From JAJDTT01 sp965116695 (GTDB lineage Bacteria > Acidobacteriota > UBA6911 > RPQK01 > JAJDTT01): DNA of 64,000 bases. The translations under genes were made by a program, and so were the position numbers. Below, one piece after another: positions 33,253 through 41,834 of this stretch (position 1 is the first letter of the stretch; every line of letters starts with the position of its first letter). The notes beneath the pieces are model-generated. The model saw only the letters and a list, made by a program, of their open reading frames with translations, was not told where the DNA came from and did no database searches. Location of the stretch: the NCBI GenBank assembly GCA_965116695.1, contig OZ220706.1:4588001-4652000 (forward strand), in the 5' to 3' direction.

Positions 33253-34221
33253 ATGAGAATCACTTCGGTCTTTCCGAGGGCGGCTCTTCCGGCGGGAATC
33301 GTCCGGATCGAGCTCGATTCTTCGGACAACGTTCCGGCCCGGTCGGTCGACGTGGGCGGAGCGGTTGCCTCCATCATGGGCGCTTCGCCCCGGGCGTTGA
33401 CCGTCCGCATCCCCGAATCGGCCGGGCACGGAATCGCGGTTCACAACCACGCGGTGGCCCGCGCGGAACTGAACGTGGGCCGCGCCATCGCTTCGGATCT
33501 GCAGCCGGTTTCCAATCCGGTGGTGGATGGTTTCGGAAACGTCTACGTGACCTACAGCGGGACTCGCGGCGAGAAGGTTCCGTTCAGCGTTTTCGTCGTC
33601 TACGCCGACGGCAGCAAGCACCCCTTTCTGGCGGACATCGTCAATCCGACCGGCCTTGCCATCGGTCCCGACGACTACCTCTACATCAGCAGCCGCCATA
33701 CCGGGTCCATCTATCGATCGACGTTCGACCGCCAGGTGGAAAAATTTGCCGACGGGTTGGGATTGGCTTCCGGGCTGGTCTTTTCCCCCGCCGGCGACCT
33801 CTATGTCGGCGACCGGAGTGGATTCATCTACAGAATCTCGCCGAATCGGGAAACCTCGATGGTGTGCGAGTTGGAGCCGAGCGTCTCCGCCTACCATCTG
33901 GCGTGGGGGCCCGACGACCGGCTCTATGTCACCGGTCCGACTCTGGCCACACAGGACTGTGTGTACTGCGTCTCGCCCGAAGGAGAAGTGGAGGTCTTCT
34001 TCAAAGGCGTGGGGAGACCCCAGGGTCTGGCGTTCGACGCCGGCGGAACCCTTCATATCGCCGCTTCGTACCGGGGCAGAAGGGGCCTTTTCGCCGTGGA
34101 CCGGGAGGAAGCCCGCCTGGTGGTCTCCGGCCCCATGCTGGTGGGACTCGCATACAGCGGAGACGGACGCCTGCTCTACCTGGTGGATGGATCGCACCTG
34201 TACCAGATTGAGCTGAGTTGA
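33253..34221 (+). CDS. NHL/SMP-30-like beta-propeller protein with TIG-like N-terminus
   Basis: 322 residues from ATG 33253. The first ~85 residues (AALPAGIVRIELDSSDNVPA, ASIMGASPRALTVRIPESAG) resemble an IPT/TIG immunoglobulin-like domain. The rest is repeated blades with the N-P-x-G-L-A-x-G/D-x-x-x-L-Y-I rhythm: VNPTGLAIGPDDYLYIS, ASGLVFSPAGDLYVG, AYHLAWGPDDRLYVT, PQGLAFDAGGTLHIA, LVGLAYSGDGRLLYLVD. There is no signal peptide, so it is probably cytoplasmic. It overlaps the tgt start by 4 nt (TTGA), indicating coupling. Specific ligand or enzymatic activity unknown. Confidence 0.8.
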   Translation: MRITSVFPRAALPAGIVRIELDSSDNVPARSVDVGGAVASIMGASPRALTVRIPESAGHGIAVHNHAVARAELNVGRAIASDLQPVSNPVVDGFGNVYVTYSGTRGEKVPFSVFVVYADGSKHPFLADIVNPTGLAIGPDDYLYISSRHTGSIYRSTFDRQVEKFADGLGLASGLVFSPAGDLYVGDRSGFIYRISPNRETSMVCELEPSVSAYHLAWGPDDRLYVTGPTLATQDCVYCVSPEGEVEVFFKGVGRPQGLAFDAGGTLHIAASYRGRRGLFAVDREEARLVVSGPMLVGLAYSGDGRLLYLVDGSHLYQIELS

Positions 34222-35390
34222 GCCGGTCCCGCCATTCTCTGCAGAACTCTTTTCGGGTCGAGCGGAAGGACCCATCCAGCCACGCCCGTTGCGGCGTGTT
34301 GGAGACCGCTCACGGCGCGGTCGCGACCCCGGTGTTCATGCCGGTGGGAACCGCCGCCACGGTCAAGGCCATGTCCCCGGACGCCCTGGAGGAGTTGGGG
34401 GCCCGGATCGTCCTCGCCAATGCGTATCATCTGTACCTGCGTCCCGGCCAGGCCGTGATCGGGAAGATGGCGGGTCTGCACCGCTACATGTCGTGGAATC
34501 GCGGCATTCTGACCGACAGCGGCGGGTACCAGGTCTTCAGCCATCGCAGGCTCAGGACCATTCGGGAGGATGGCGTCGAGTTCCGCTCCCACCTGGACGG
34601 AAGCTTCCATTTTCTGAGTCCGGAGGATGTGGTCCGGATTCAGGAGACCCTGGGCTCCGACATCGCCATGGTCCTGGACGAGTGCACGCCCTATCCCGTG
34701 AACCGGGAGCGGGCCCGGAGTTCCATGGACCGGTCGATGCGCTGGGCGCGCCGTTCGAAAGAAGGGCACCGGGACCGCGGGCAGATGCTCTTCGGCATCG
34801 TGCAGGGAGGCATGTACTCCGAACTTCGCCGGGAGAGTCTCGAGCGGCTGGTGGAGATGGACTTTCAGGGACTGGCGCTGGGAGGGTTCAGCGTCGGCGA
34901 ACCGAAACCGCTCATGTACGAGCTGGTCCGGGAGCTGGGCCCGCGCATGCCGGCGATCCTTCCCCGCTACCTGATGGGCGTGGGAACGCCTCTGGATCTT
35001 CTTTTTTGCGTCCGGCAGGGAATCGACATGTTCGATTGCGTGCTGCCGACGCGGAACGCCCGCAACGGCACTCTCTTCACTTCCCGGGGACGGCTGAACA
35101 TCAGGAACGCGGCCTACCGGACCCAGGAGGAAGCGCTGGACCCCGATTGCGCGTGCCGGGTCTGCCGGCGTTTCAGCCGAGCCTACCTGAGGCACCTGCA
35201 CGTCTCCGGAGAGATCCTTTCCCTAGTGTTGAACACCTACCACAACCTCTACTTTTACCTTGACTTGATGCGCAAAATCCGCCAGAGTATCGCGTCCGGA
35301 ACGCTCCTCGAATTGGAGAATCACTACCGGGATCAGTACCGCGCGGCAAAGCGCGGGGATGAACCCTCTGAGGCGGACAAACAACCATGA
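34218..35390 (+). CDS. tgt: tRNA-guanine transglycosylase
   Basis: 390 residues using TTG 34218, which overlaps the upstream stop. Catalytic and base-recognition motifs: PVFMPVGTAATVKAMSPDAL, LANAYHLYLRPG, LTDSGGYQVFSHRRLRTIRE (nucleophile Asp region), LDECTPYP, GIVQGG, YLMGVGTPLDLL, and the zinc ligands in CACRVC...LVLNTYHNLYF. It exchanges G34 for preQ1 in tRNAs with GUN anticodons. It is followed by yajC-secD-secF, the usual bacterial order, with a 4-nt overlap with yajC. Confidence 0.96.
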   Translation: MSRSRHSLQNSFRVERKDPSSHARCGVLETAHGAVATPVFMPVGTAATVKAMSPDALEELGARIVLANAYHLYLRPGQAVIGKMAGLHRYMSWNRGILTDSGGYQVFSHRRLRTIREDGVEFRSHLDGSFHFLSPEDVVRIQETLGSDIAMVLDECTPYPVNRERARSSMDRSMRWARRSKEGHRDRGQMLFGIVQGGMYSELRRESLERLVEMDFQGLALGGFSVGEPKPLMYELVRELGPRMPAILPRYLMGVGTPLDLLFCVRQGIDMFDCVLPTRNARNGTLFTSRGRLNIRNAAYRTQEEALDPDCACRVCRRFSRAYLRHLHVSGEILSLVLNTYHNLYFYLDLMRKIRQSIASGTLLELENHYRDQYRAAKRGDEPSEADKQP

Positions 35391-35683
35391 CGGAGTCACT
35401 CTTTCTGGCCCAGCAATCAGGTTCGTCCTTTGCCGGATTCCTCCCGATCCTGCTGCTGGTGGCGATCTTCTACTTCATGCTCTATCGGCCGATGCGAAAG
35501 CGGCAGAAGAATCATGCGGAGATGATCTCGTCGCTCAAGACCGGCAGCAGGGTGATCACGAGCGGCGGCGTTCACGGTACCGTCGTGGCCGTCAAGGACA
35601 ATACGGTCATGTTGAAGGTGGCCGAGCAGGTCAAGATCGAGGTGACCAAGAGCGCCATATCCTCGCGGCAGGTCGCCGACTAG
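35387..35683 (+). CDS. yajC: Preprotein translocase accessory subunit YajC
   Basis: 98 residues from ATG 35387 (ATGA overlap with tgt). One membrane helix (GFLPILLLVAIFYFMLYRPM) is followed by the conserved RKRQKNHAEMISSLKTGSRV and ITSGGVHGTVVAVKDNTVML of the cytoplasmic beta domain. It associates with SecDF at the inner membrane. The length is typical. Confidence 0.95.
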   Translation: MTESLFLAQQSGSSFAGFLPILLLVAIFYFMLYRPMRKRQKNHAEMISSLKTGSRVITSGGVHGTVVAVKDNTVMLKVAEQVKIEVTKSAISSRQVAD

Positions 35684-35719
35684 CGCCGTTTGACCGCCCG
35701 GTATTCAAGCGGAAGCAGG

Positions 35720-37306
35720 ATGAAGAGGAAACTTCAGTACCGATTGCTCTTCGCCTTGGCCGTCTTCGCGGTCAGCGTCTATTTCTTCTACCCGCCCTCC
35801 GAGAAGGTCAAGCTGGGTCTGGACCTCAAGGGCGGAATCCATCTCGTGCTTCAGGTCATCATCGACGACGCGTTGGAGGCGGAGGCGAACCTGTTGAGAG
35901 ACCGCCTGGCACGGGCGCTCGAGGAAGACGAGGCCGAATACCAGGAGATTCGGGTCAATCCTCAACTCGAGATCGAGATCCTCGGGGTTCCGGAGGAATC
36001 GGCCGACATCGTTGAGAATCAATTGGACGGGTATTCCGGGGGCTACAGCTACCGGACCCGGTACAATCAGGGCCGGCAGGACTTCACCCTCGGGATCAGT
36101 TCGGCATATCGCAAGGAGCTGGCGAACCTGACGGTCCGCCAGGCCCGGGAGACGATACAAAACCGGGTGGACCAGTACGGCGTCGCCGAGCCCACCATCA
36201 CCATTTACGGGAGCGGCGAGGTCCAGGATCAGATCATCGTCGAGTTGCCCGGTGTCGAAGATCCCGACCGGGTGATCAAGCTCATCCGCAGCACGGCGAG
36301 GCTGGAACTGAAGCTGGTGCATCCGGCCCGCGGCGGCCCCTTCGGGACTCGACAGGGGGCGGAAGACGCTTTCGACGGGTCGGTGCCGGACGAGTACGAG
36401 ATTTTGCCCTATCGGAACCCCTCGGAAATCGGGAGCCAGACTCAGTACATGGTGGTCCGCAAGGCGGCCACCATCAGCGGTCAGCATATGAAGAACGCCC
36501 GGCGAACCCAGGACAGCTTCACGGGGCGCTGGAATGTGACCTTTTTTCTGAACTCGGAAGGACGACAGTTGTTTGCGCCCGCCACCGAGCAGAACGTGGG
36601 CAATCCGCTGGCCATCGTTCTGGACGGCGAGATCCGGACCTTTCCCAATATCAGTGAGAAGATCGACACGGAATCGGCCCAGATCACCGGGAACTATACG
36701 CCTGAAGAGGCGGAGGATCTGGCGTTGGTGCTTCGGTCGGGAGCTCTCCCCGCCTCCATCCGGATCATCGAGAACCAGATCATCGGACCCTCTCTGGGGA
36801 TGGACTCGATTCGGAGCGGCCTGTCGGCGTCCGCATTGGGACTGCTCCTGGTGGTCGTCACGGTCCTGTTCATCTATCGCTTTTCCGGCGTCAACGCCGT
36901 GGTCTGCCTGGCATTGAACCTGGTGATCCTGGTGGGAGTCCTGGCCTACTTCAGGGCGACGCTGACGCTGCCGGGAATCGCAGGGATCATCCTCACCATC
37001 GGCATGGCCATCGACGCCAACATTCTCATTTTCGAGCGGATCAAAGAGGAGCTGCGCCTTGGAAAGACGGTCCGGTCGGGGGTCGAAGCGGCGTTCGGAC
37101 GCGTGTTCATCACCATTCTGGACACCAATGTGACGACCTTGATCGGGTCCCTCTTCCTGTTCCAGTTCGGTACCGGACCCATCCGCGGATTCGCGGTGAC
37201 TCTTTCGGTGGGACTGGTGGCGAACATCTTCACCGCCACCTTCGTTTCCCGTACTCTTTTCGGCCTGATTCTGCAGGGAAGACCGCGAGAGTCGCTGTCG
37301 ATCTGA
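35720..37306 (+). CDS. secD: Protein translocase subunit SecD
   Basis: 528 residues from ATG 35720. N-terminal helix (YRLLFALAVFAVSVYFFYPP), then LGLDLKGGIHLVLQV, the large periplasmic P1 region with TIQNRVDQYGVAEPTITIYG and IIVELPGVEDPDRVIKLI, and the P4 head with LNSEGRQLFAPATEQN and LAIVLDGEIRTFPNI. A six-helix RND-type bundle (SGLSASALGLLLVVVTVLFI, GMAIDANILIFERIKEELRL) follows. The Asp and Glu of the membrane core, needed for proton use, are present. SecDF pulls exported proteins on the periplasmic side. secF starts 7 nt downstream. Confidence 0.96.
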   Translation: MKRKLQYRLLFALAVFAVSVYFFYPPSEKVKLGLDLKGGIHLVLQVIIDDALEAEANLLRDRLARALEEDEAEYQEIRVNPQLEIEILGVPEESADIVENQLDGYSGGYSYRTRYNQGRQDFTLGISSAYRKELANLTVRQARETIQNRVDQYGVAEPTITIYGSGEVQDQIIVELPGVEDPDRVIKLIRSTARLELKLVHPARGGPFGTRQGAEDAFDGSVPDEYEILPYRNPSEIGSQTQYMVVRKAATISGQHMKNARRTQDSFTGRWNVTFFLNSEGRQLFAPATEQNVGNPLAIVLDGEIRTFPNISEKIDTESAQITGNYTPEEAEDLALVLRSGALPASIRIIENQIIGPSLGMDSIRSGLSASALGLLLVVVTVLFIYRFSGVNAVVCLALNLVILVGVLAYFRATLTLPGIAGIILTIGMAIDANILIFERIKEELRLGKTVRSGVEAAFGRVFITILDTNVTTLIGSLFLFQFGTGPIRGFAVTLSVGLVANIFTATFVSRTLFGLILQGRPRESLSI

Positions 37307-37313
37307 GGGATCC

Positions 37314-38489
37314 ATGGACATCGTCAAAGAACCCAAGATCGACTGGCTGCGCGGGAGATGGCTCTTTCTGGGCGCGTCGCTGCTTCTGATCCTGGCCGGG
37401 TTGGCTTCCATCGTCACGAAGGGCGGGCTCAAGATGGGCGTCGATTTTGTCGGCGGCACGCTGGTCTACGCCCGCTTCAATGAGGAGCCTTCACTGGATC
37501 GGATCCGGGGGGCTCTGGCGGAGGGTGGGCTCCGGGCCGAGGGAGTGACCCGGTTCGACGATCCTTCCAAGAACGAAGTCCAGATTCGCCTCGCCCGTAT
37601 CGAAAGTGAAGAGACCGCAGACCTGATCTCGGAAAGCGACAACATCGCTCAGGCGCTGCGACAGGAATACGACTCGGATTCGCAAGGGACGGGCCGGGTG
37701 GATCTCAACAACGTCCCCCGGTCAGAGCTCTCCACGCGGCTCCAGGAATGGGATCCTGAAGGGTTGCAGGAGGATTCGTCGGTAACGGACCTTTCCGCCC
37801 ACTACCAGGAGGTGGCTTCCCGGATTGTCGACCTCCGGACCGGGGTCGGACTGTTCGGGGACTACTCGGAATTGTCCGAGGCGGGTCTGGGACCGGATGC
37901 CGTCAAGGCGATCGAGGAAAATTCCTATCTCGGCAAATTCGTGGTGCTGAGCGTGGAAAGCGTGGGTCCCAAGGTCGGACAGGAGATGCAGGAGAGGGCC
38001 TGGAACGCCGTCTTCTTCTCGCTGCTGGGCATCCTGGCCTACATCACGATCCGGTTCAAATTCGTGCATGGCTTGGCTGCCATCGCGGCGTTGTTCCACG
38101 ACGTGCTCATTACCGTAGGCGCCTTGTCTTTGACGGATCGGGAGTTGACGTTGACCGTCGTGGCGGCGCTTCTGACCCTGGTCGGCTACTCCATCAACGA
38201 CACCATCGTCGTATTCGACCGGCTGCGGGAGAACGAGGTCCGAATGAGGCGATCGAATTTCTACGATCGCATCAATGCCAGCATCAATCAGATCCTGAAT
38301 CGCACCATCATGACCTCGGGATCGACGTTCGTGGCTCTGCTTGCCCTCTTCCTTTTGGGAGGACCGGTGCTCAACAGCTTCTCCTTTGCCCTGGTCATCG
38401 GTATAATCGTCGGGACTTACTCGTCCATCGGCGTTGCCAGCCCCATCGTTTCGGGCTGGCACAAGTTCAGGGAGTCCCGGCGCAATTGA
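37314..38489 (+). CDS. secF: Protein translocase subunit SecF with a helix-hairpin-helix-like insertion
   Basis: 391 residues from ATG 37314, about 70-80 longer than typical SecF. The first helix (WLFLGASLLLILAGLASIVT) and GLKMGVDFVGGTLVYARF match the family, and the C-terminal bundle has SVGPKVGQEMQERAWNAVFF, ALFHDVLITVGALSL and GYSINDTIVVFDRLRENE. The extra length lies in the first periplasmic loop (about residues 120-210). There TGRVDLNNVPRSELSTRLQE and LGPDAVKAIEENSYLGKFVV resemble helix-hairpin-helix motifs of the ComEA type (VDLNxAxxxEL). I recall similar insertions in other acidobacterial SecF proteins. Works with SecD and YajC. Confidence 0.94.
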   Translation: MDIVKEPKIDWLRGRWLFLGASLLLILAGLASIVTKGGLKMGVDFVGGTLVYARFNEEPSLDRIRGALAEGGLRAEGVTRFDDPSKNEVQIRLARIESEETADLISESDNIAQALRQEYDSDSQGTGRVDLNNVPRSELSTRLQEWDPEGLQEDSSVTDLSAHYQEVASRIVDLRTGVGLFGDYSELSEAGLGPDAVKAIEENSYLGKFVVLSVESVGPKVGQEMQERAWNAVFFSLLGILAYITIRFKFVHGLAAIAALFHDVLITVGALSLTDRELTLTVVAALLTLVGYSINDTIVVFDRLRENEVRMRRSNFYDRINASINQILNRTIMTSGSTFVALLALFLLGGPVLNSFSFALVIGIIVGTYSSIGVASPIVSGWHKFRESRRN

Positions 38490-38515
38490 GAAAGCGTTTG
38501 GGTCGGATTAGACTC

Positions 38516-38544
38516 TTGACTCGTCAAAAGGCGGGTAGTAGTAT
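38516..38544 (+). promoter_or_regulatory. Sigma70-type promoter for the tonB-exb operon
   Basis: TTGACT (38516-38521), 17-nt spacer, TAGTAT (38539-38544). It lies 65 nt upstream of the tonB start and 27 nt after the secF stop, so the TonB cluster has its own promoter. Confidence 0.75.
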
Positions 38545-38609
38545 CTCCGGCGTGTTTTCCGGGGGGAGCTTACCTTAGTATCTTCGGGGCATAGAGGGGG
38601 CGGCTGACC

Positions 38610-39371
38610 ATGTTTGATCAACTTATCGAATCTTCGACGACACGGGAGAGCCGAGGCAAGAGCCTCGTGTTCATGTCCCTGATGATCCATCTGGTCATCG
38701 TGGGGATCCTGATCGTGATTCCACTGATCTACTATCAGGGGCTCCCGGAGCAGGAACTCCTGACCATGTTGGCCCCGCCGCCGCCGCCACCGCCGCCGCC
38801 ACCACCGCCGCCGCCGCCACCGGCACCCATCAAGAGACAGCGAGTCCAGGTAGTCAAGCTGGATCCATCCCAGTTCGTGGCTCCGACCGAGGTTCCCAAG
38901 GAGATACCCGTACCCATGGACGACATCCCTGAGGTGTCCTCTCTGAGCGGTATCACCGGAGGGATCCCGGGTGGTGTACCGGGCGGCATCCCGGGTGGGA
39001 TTCCGGGCGGCATGATCGGCGGAGTGATCGGCGCGCTTCCTTCAGAGGCGCCGCCACCGCCGCCGCCGCCCAAAAAGAAGAAGGACCCGATCCGCGTGGG
39101 CGGCAACGTCCAGGCTTCCAGGCTGGTCCATCGGGTGGAACCCGAGTATCCCGAGTTGGCCAAGCGGGCGCGGGTTTCCGGCATGGTCATTCTGCAGGTC
39201 ATTGTCAGCGAGGGAGGCACGGTCCAGGAGGTCAAGATCGTCCGGGGACATCCGTTGTTGAACGATGCCGCCACTCGTGCAGTGAGACAGTGGCGTTATT
39301 CGCCGTACCTGCTCAATGGCGAGCCAATTCCGGTCATCGCCACCGTCACGGTGAACTTCGTCCTCAGGTGA
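38610..39371 (+). CDS. tonB: TonB-family energy transducer with poly-proline and Gly-Pro linker
   Basis: 253 residues from ATG 38610. A cytoplasmic N-terminus and one membrane helix (SLMIHLVIVGILIVIPLIYY) are followed by an uninterrupted run of about 16 prolines (CCG/CCA codons, 38775-38821), a GGIPGGVPGGIPGGIPGGMI repeat, and a second proline run with PKKKKDPI. The C-terminal TonB domain reads VEPEYPELAKRARVSGMVIL, VSEGGTVQEVKIVRGHPLLN, AATRAVRQWRYSPYLLNGEP. This layout is common in Acidobacteriota. It couples the proton-motive force from the ExbBD proteins encoded next to outer-membrane receptors or other partners. Confidence 0.93.
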   Translation: MFDQLIESSTTRESRGKSLVFMSLMIHLVIVGILIVIPLIYYQGLPEQELLTMLAPPPPPPPPPPPPPPPPAPIKRQRVQVVKLDPSQFVAPTEVPKEIPVPMDDIPEVSSLSGITGGIPGGVPGGIPGGIPGGMIGGVIGALPSEAPPPPPPPKKKKDPIRVGGNVQASRLVHRVEPEYPELAKRARVSGMVILQVIVSEGGTVQEVKIVRGHPLLNDAATRAVRQWRYSPYLLNGEPIPVIATVTVNFVLR

Positions 39372-39439
39372 GGGCGTTTTCTTGAGATCGCTTCGGCGCG
39401 AAATCGCAAGTCATTCAGGTCATTGGGGAGGATAGAAGG

Positions 39440-40117
39440 ATGGAAGTAGGATTTGTCGAGCTTTGGGGCCATATGGGATTCATGGCCAAGGCGGTCGTGG
39501 TCGTTCTGGGCATACAGTCCGTGTGGTCTATCGCCGTTATGGCTGAACGGTATCTCCTGTATCGGGCGGCCCGGAAACAGTCGCAGGAGTTTGCTCCGGC
39601 AGTCGCCGAGAGTCTTGCGAACGGAAATATCCAGGAAGCCATCGAACTGTCCGAGGAAAAGAAGAAGAGCCACTTGGCCAAGGTGGTCGCCGCCGGCTTG
39701 AACGAGTTCCAGGCTCATCAGGGCGCAGCAGCCACAATTTCCGGTGCGACCATCGATGCGTCCCGCCGGGCGCTGCAGCGCGCGACGGCGGTCGGAGTCG
39801 AGGAGTTCAAGCGCGGCTTGGGCGGCTTGGCCACCATCGGCGCCACCGCGCCGTTCGTGGGACTGTTCGGCACCACGGTCGGCATCATCAATGCCTTCGC
39901 CGGCATGAGCCAAGCCGAGGACACGGGTCTGGCGGCGGTGGCCGGCGGCATCTCCGAGGCCCTGGTGGCGACGGCCATCGGTCTCTTCGTGGCGGTGCCC
40001 GCGGTCTGGATGTACAACTACTTCACGGGGAAGATCGAGTCCTTCGTGGTGGAGATGGACAACTCCTCCTCCGAGCTCATCGATTACTTCCTGAAGAGGA
40101 GTTCTGATGGCAATTAG
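39440..40117 (+). CDS. exbB: MotA/TolQ/ExbB proton channel protein
   Basis: 225 residues from ATG 39440 (GGAGGAT upstream). Three membrane helices: GFMAKAVVVVLGIQSVWSIA, GGLATIGATAPFVGLFGTTV and ALVATAIGLFVAVPAVWMYN, with the family motif LATIGATAPFVGLFGTVxGI and conserved pore Thr/Pro positions. It forms the pentameric channel around the ExbD dimer encoded next (11-nt overlap) and energises the upstream TonB. TolQ-type use cannot be excluded, since no tolA/tolB is visible here. Confidence 0.94.
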   Translation: MEVGFVELWGHMGFMAKAVVVVLGIQSVWSIAVMAERYLLYRAARKQSQEFAPAVAESLANGNIQEAIELSEEKKKSHLAKVVAAGLNEFQAHQGAAATISGATIDASRRALQRATAVGVEEFKRGLGGLATIGATAPFVGLFGTTVGIINAFAGMSQAEDTGLAAVAGGISEALVATAIGLFVAVPAVWMYNYFTGKIESFVVEMDNSSSELIDYFLKRSSDGN

Positions 40118-40547
40118 CGGCGGAGCGGGTAAGCAGAGCGGCGTCAGCGCCGAAATCAACGTGACGCCCATGGCCGACATCATGTTGGTCCTCCTGATCA
40201 TCTTCATGATCACGACCCCACTGCTGCAGGAGGGGGTCTTCGTCAACAAAGCGAAGGCCAAGAATGCCCAGGAAGCGGAAGGCGTGGAAGCGGAAGAGGC
40301 CACCACGGTGACGGTCACTCGTGATGAGCTCATCTATATGAACAAGCGGCCGGTTCCGGATGAGAATCTGATCGAACAGCTGACGGAGCGGGCCGAGTTG
40401 GCCGGCGACAGGCCGCTGTTCATCAAGAGCGACGTGGCCACGTCCTATGGGCGGATTGTACAGGTGATCAACAGCGCCCGGGATTCCGGTTTCCAGAAGA
40501 TCGGCCTGTTGGTGGACCGGGAAAAGCAGCAGGAAAGGATATTCTGA
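40107..40547 (+). CDS. exbD: ExbD/TolR-family protein 1
   Basis: 146 residues from ATG 40107. N-terminal INVTPMADIMLVLLIIFMIT contains the helix with the proton-carrying Asp (MADIMLVLLIIF). The periplasmic domain has PLFIKSDVATSYGRIVQVIN and a long acidic/Lys segment (NKAKAKNAQEAEGVEAEEAT) uncommon in short ExbD proteins. It overlaps exbB by 11 nt. It is the first of two consecutive ExbD genes, suggesting a heterodimer in the channel. Confidence 0.93.
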   Translation: MAISGGAGKQSGVSAEINVTPMADIMLVLLIIFMITTPLLQEGVFVNKAKAKNAQEAEGVEAEEATTVTVTRDELIYMNKRPVPDENLIEQLTERAELAGDRPLFIKSDVATSYGRIVQVINSARDSGFQKIGLLVDREKQQERIF

Positions 40548-40550
40548 GCC

Positions 40551-40961
40551 ATGGCGATGCAATCCAGCGGCAAGGGCGCGATGGGCGACATCAACGTCAC
40601 GCCGTATATTGACATCCTCCTGGTGCTCCTCATCATCTTCATGGTGATTCAGCCCACCACCCAGTACGATCTGGAGGCCAGGGTTCCTGAGAAGGCCCCC
40701 GAAGACATCCCGGAAGACGTCATCGTCAAATCGGACGCCATTGTTGTTTCAATCGATTCCCAGGGACTGCTTCGCATCAACCAGGATCCGGTGACTCTGG
40801 ATCAGTTGCCCAATCGATTGTTCGACATCTACAGCGCGCGGGCCAACAAGAACATGTTCATTCAGGGGGACCCGGATCTTTCCTTCGGAGATGTAATTCG
40901 CATCATCGACATTGCGAAGGGGGCCGGAGTAGGAGATGTCGGTCTGATGACGCCGGAGTGA
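40551..40961 (+). CDS. exbD: ExbD/TolR-family protein 2
   Basis: 136 residues from ATG 40551, 3 nt after the first ExbD gene. DINVTPYIDILLVLLIIFMV carries the essential Asp of the helix (YIDILLVLLIIF). The periplasmic part reads ARVPEKAPEDIPEDVIVKSD and ANKNMFIQGDPDLSFGDVIR. It differs clearly from the first ExbD outside the helix, so both are probably needed. Such ExbB-ExbD-ExbD arrays are usual in acidobacterial TonB systems. Confidence 0.93.
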   Translation: MAMQSSGKGAMGDINVTPYIDILLVLLIIFMVIQPTTQYDLEARVPEKAPEDIPEDVIVKSDAIVVSIDSQGLLRINQDPVTLDQLPNRLFDIYSARANKNMFIQGDPDLSFGDVIRIIDIAKGAGVGDVGLMTPE

Positions 40962-41030
40962 TCGCCTTCTCTCCGGAGTCGGCGTCAGGCGGACTCCATG
41001 AAACCTGAAAGAGGCAAGGGCAGGTTTGAG

Positions 41031-41834
41031 ATGAGTCAGATGAGTAGATTCGGATGTGTACTATTGGCTTTTGGCTTGGCCGCGAGTACGGCGGGCTGCA
41101 ACCTCTTTACGATCCTGGACAAACTCAGCGCCCGGGACGAACTCAACAAGGGTGTGAAGGCCTATTCCGCTCAGAAATTCGACGAGGCGGTGACCCACCT
41201 GCAGAGTGCTGTTGACCTGGACCCGGAGTTGATCGACGCGGAGTTGTATCTGGCCACCACCTACCGGGTGCAGTACCAGCCCGGCGGTCAGAGCATGGAC
41301 AATCTGCAAATGGCCCAGAAGGCCATTCAGATCTTCGAGAGAGTGCTGGAGAAAGATCCGGCCAATGAGAGTTCCATCGCGAACATTTCCGGAATCTACA
41401 ACAGCATGGGCGACTACGAAATGGCCAAGGAGTGGTACCGGAAGCAGTTGGAAGTCAATCCGGCGAATCCGGAGCCGCTTTACGGAATCGGCACCATCGA
41501 CTGGCAGCTTTCCTACGACCGGACCGGAATGACCGGCGAGAACGTGGAAAACCTGACCGATGAGGAGAAGGCCGAAGTCAACGCCACCGTCGATGAAGGC
41601 GTGGAAGCCCTGAGACAGGCACTCGAAATCAATCCGCAGTACACGGATGCCATGCAGTATCTGAACCTTCTCTACCGGGAGAAGGGCAAGTTGGCCGGGG
41701 ACGACGAAGAGAGGGCCAACTGGGAGCTGGAGGCCGACAAGCTGGCCCTGCAGTCTCTCGAGATGAAGAGATTGCAGGAAGAAGAGGCCGAGCGGGCCAA
41801 GCGCACTTTTACCGGCACCACCGAGGCCGAATAG
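41031..41834 (+). CDS. TPR-repeat lipoprotein of the TonB/ExbBD cluster
   Basis: 267 residues using ATG 41031; an ATG at 40998 would add 11 residues before the signal. The signal (SRFGCVLLAFGLAASTAGC) ends in the lipobox STAGC, so the protein is lipid-anchored. TPR motifs: ELNKGVKAYSAQKFDEAVTH, ELIDAELYLATTYRVQ, SIANISGIYNSMGDYEMAKE, EPLYGIGTIDWQLSYD, YTDAMQYLNLLYREKG. The end is acidic and rich in Glu/Ala. It follows the two exbD genes and probably helps couple the complex to envelope partners, as TPR proteins do in Tol or related systems (inference). Confidence 0.88.
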   Translation: MSQMSRFGCVLLAFGLAASTAGCNLFTILDKLSARDELNKGVKAYSAQKFDEAVTHLQSAVDLDPELIDAELYLATTYRVQYQPGGQSMDNLQMAQKAIQIFERVLEKDPANESSIANISGIYNSMGDYEMAKEWYRKQLEVNPANPEPLYGIGTIDWQLSYDRTGMTGENVENLTDEEKAEVNATVDEGVEALRQALEINPQYTDAMQYLNLLYREKGKLAGDDEERANWELEADKLALQSLEMKRLQEEEAERAKRTFTGTTEAE

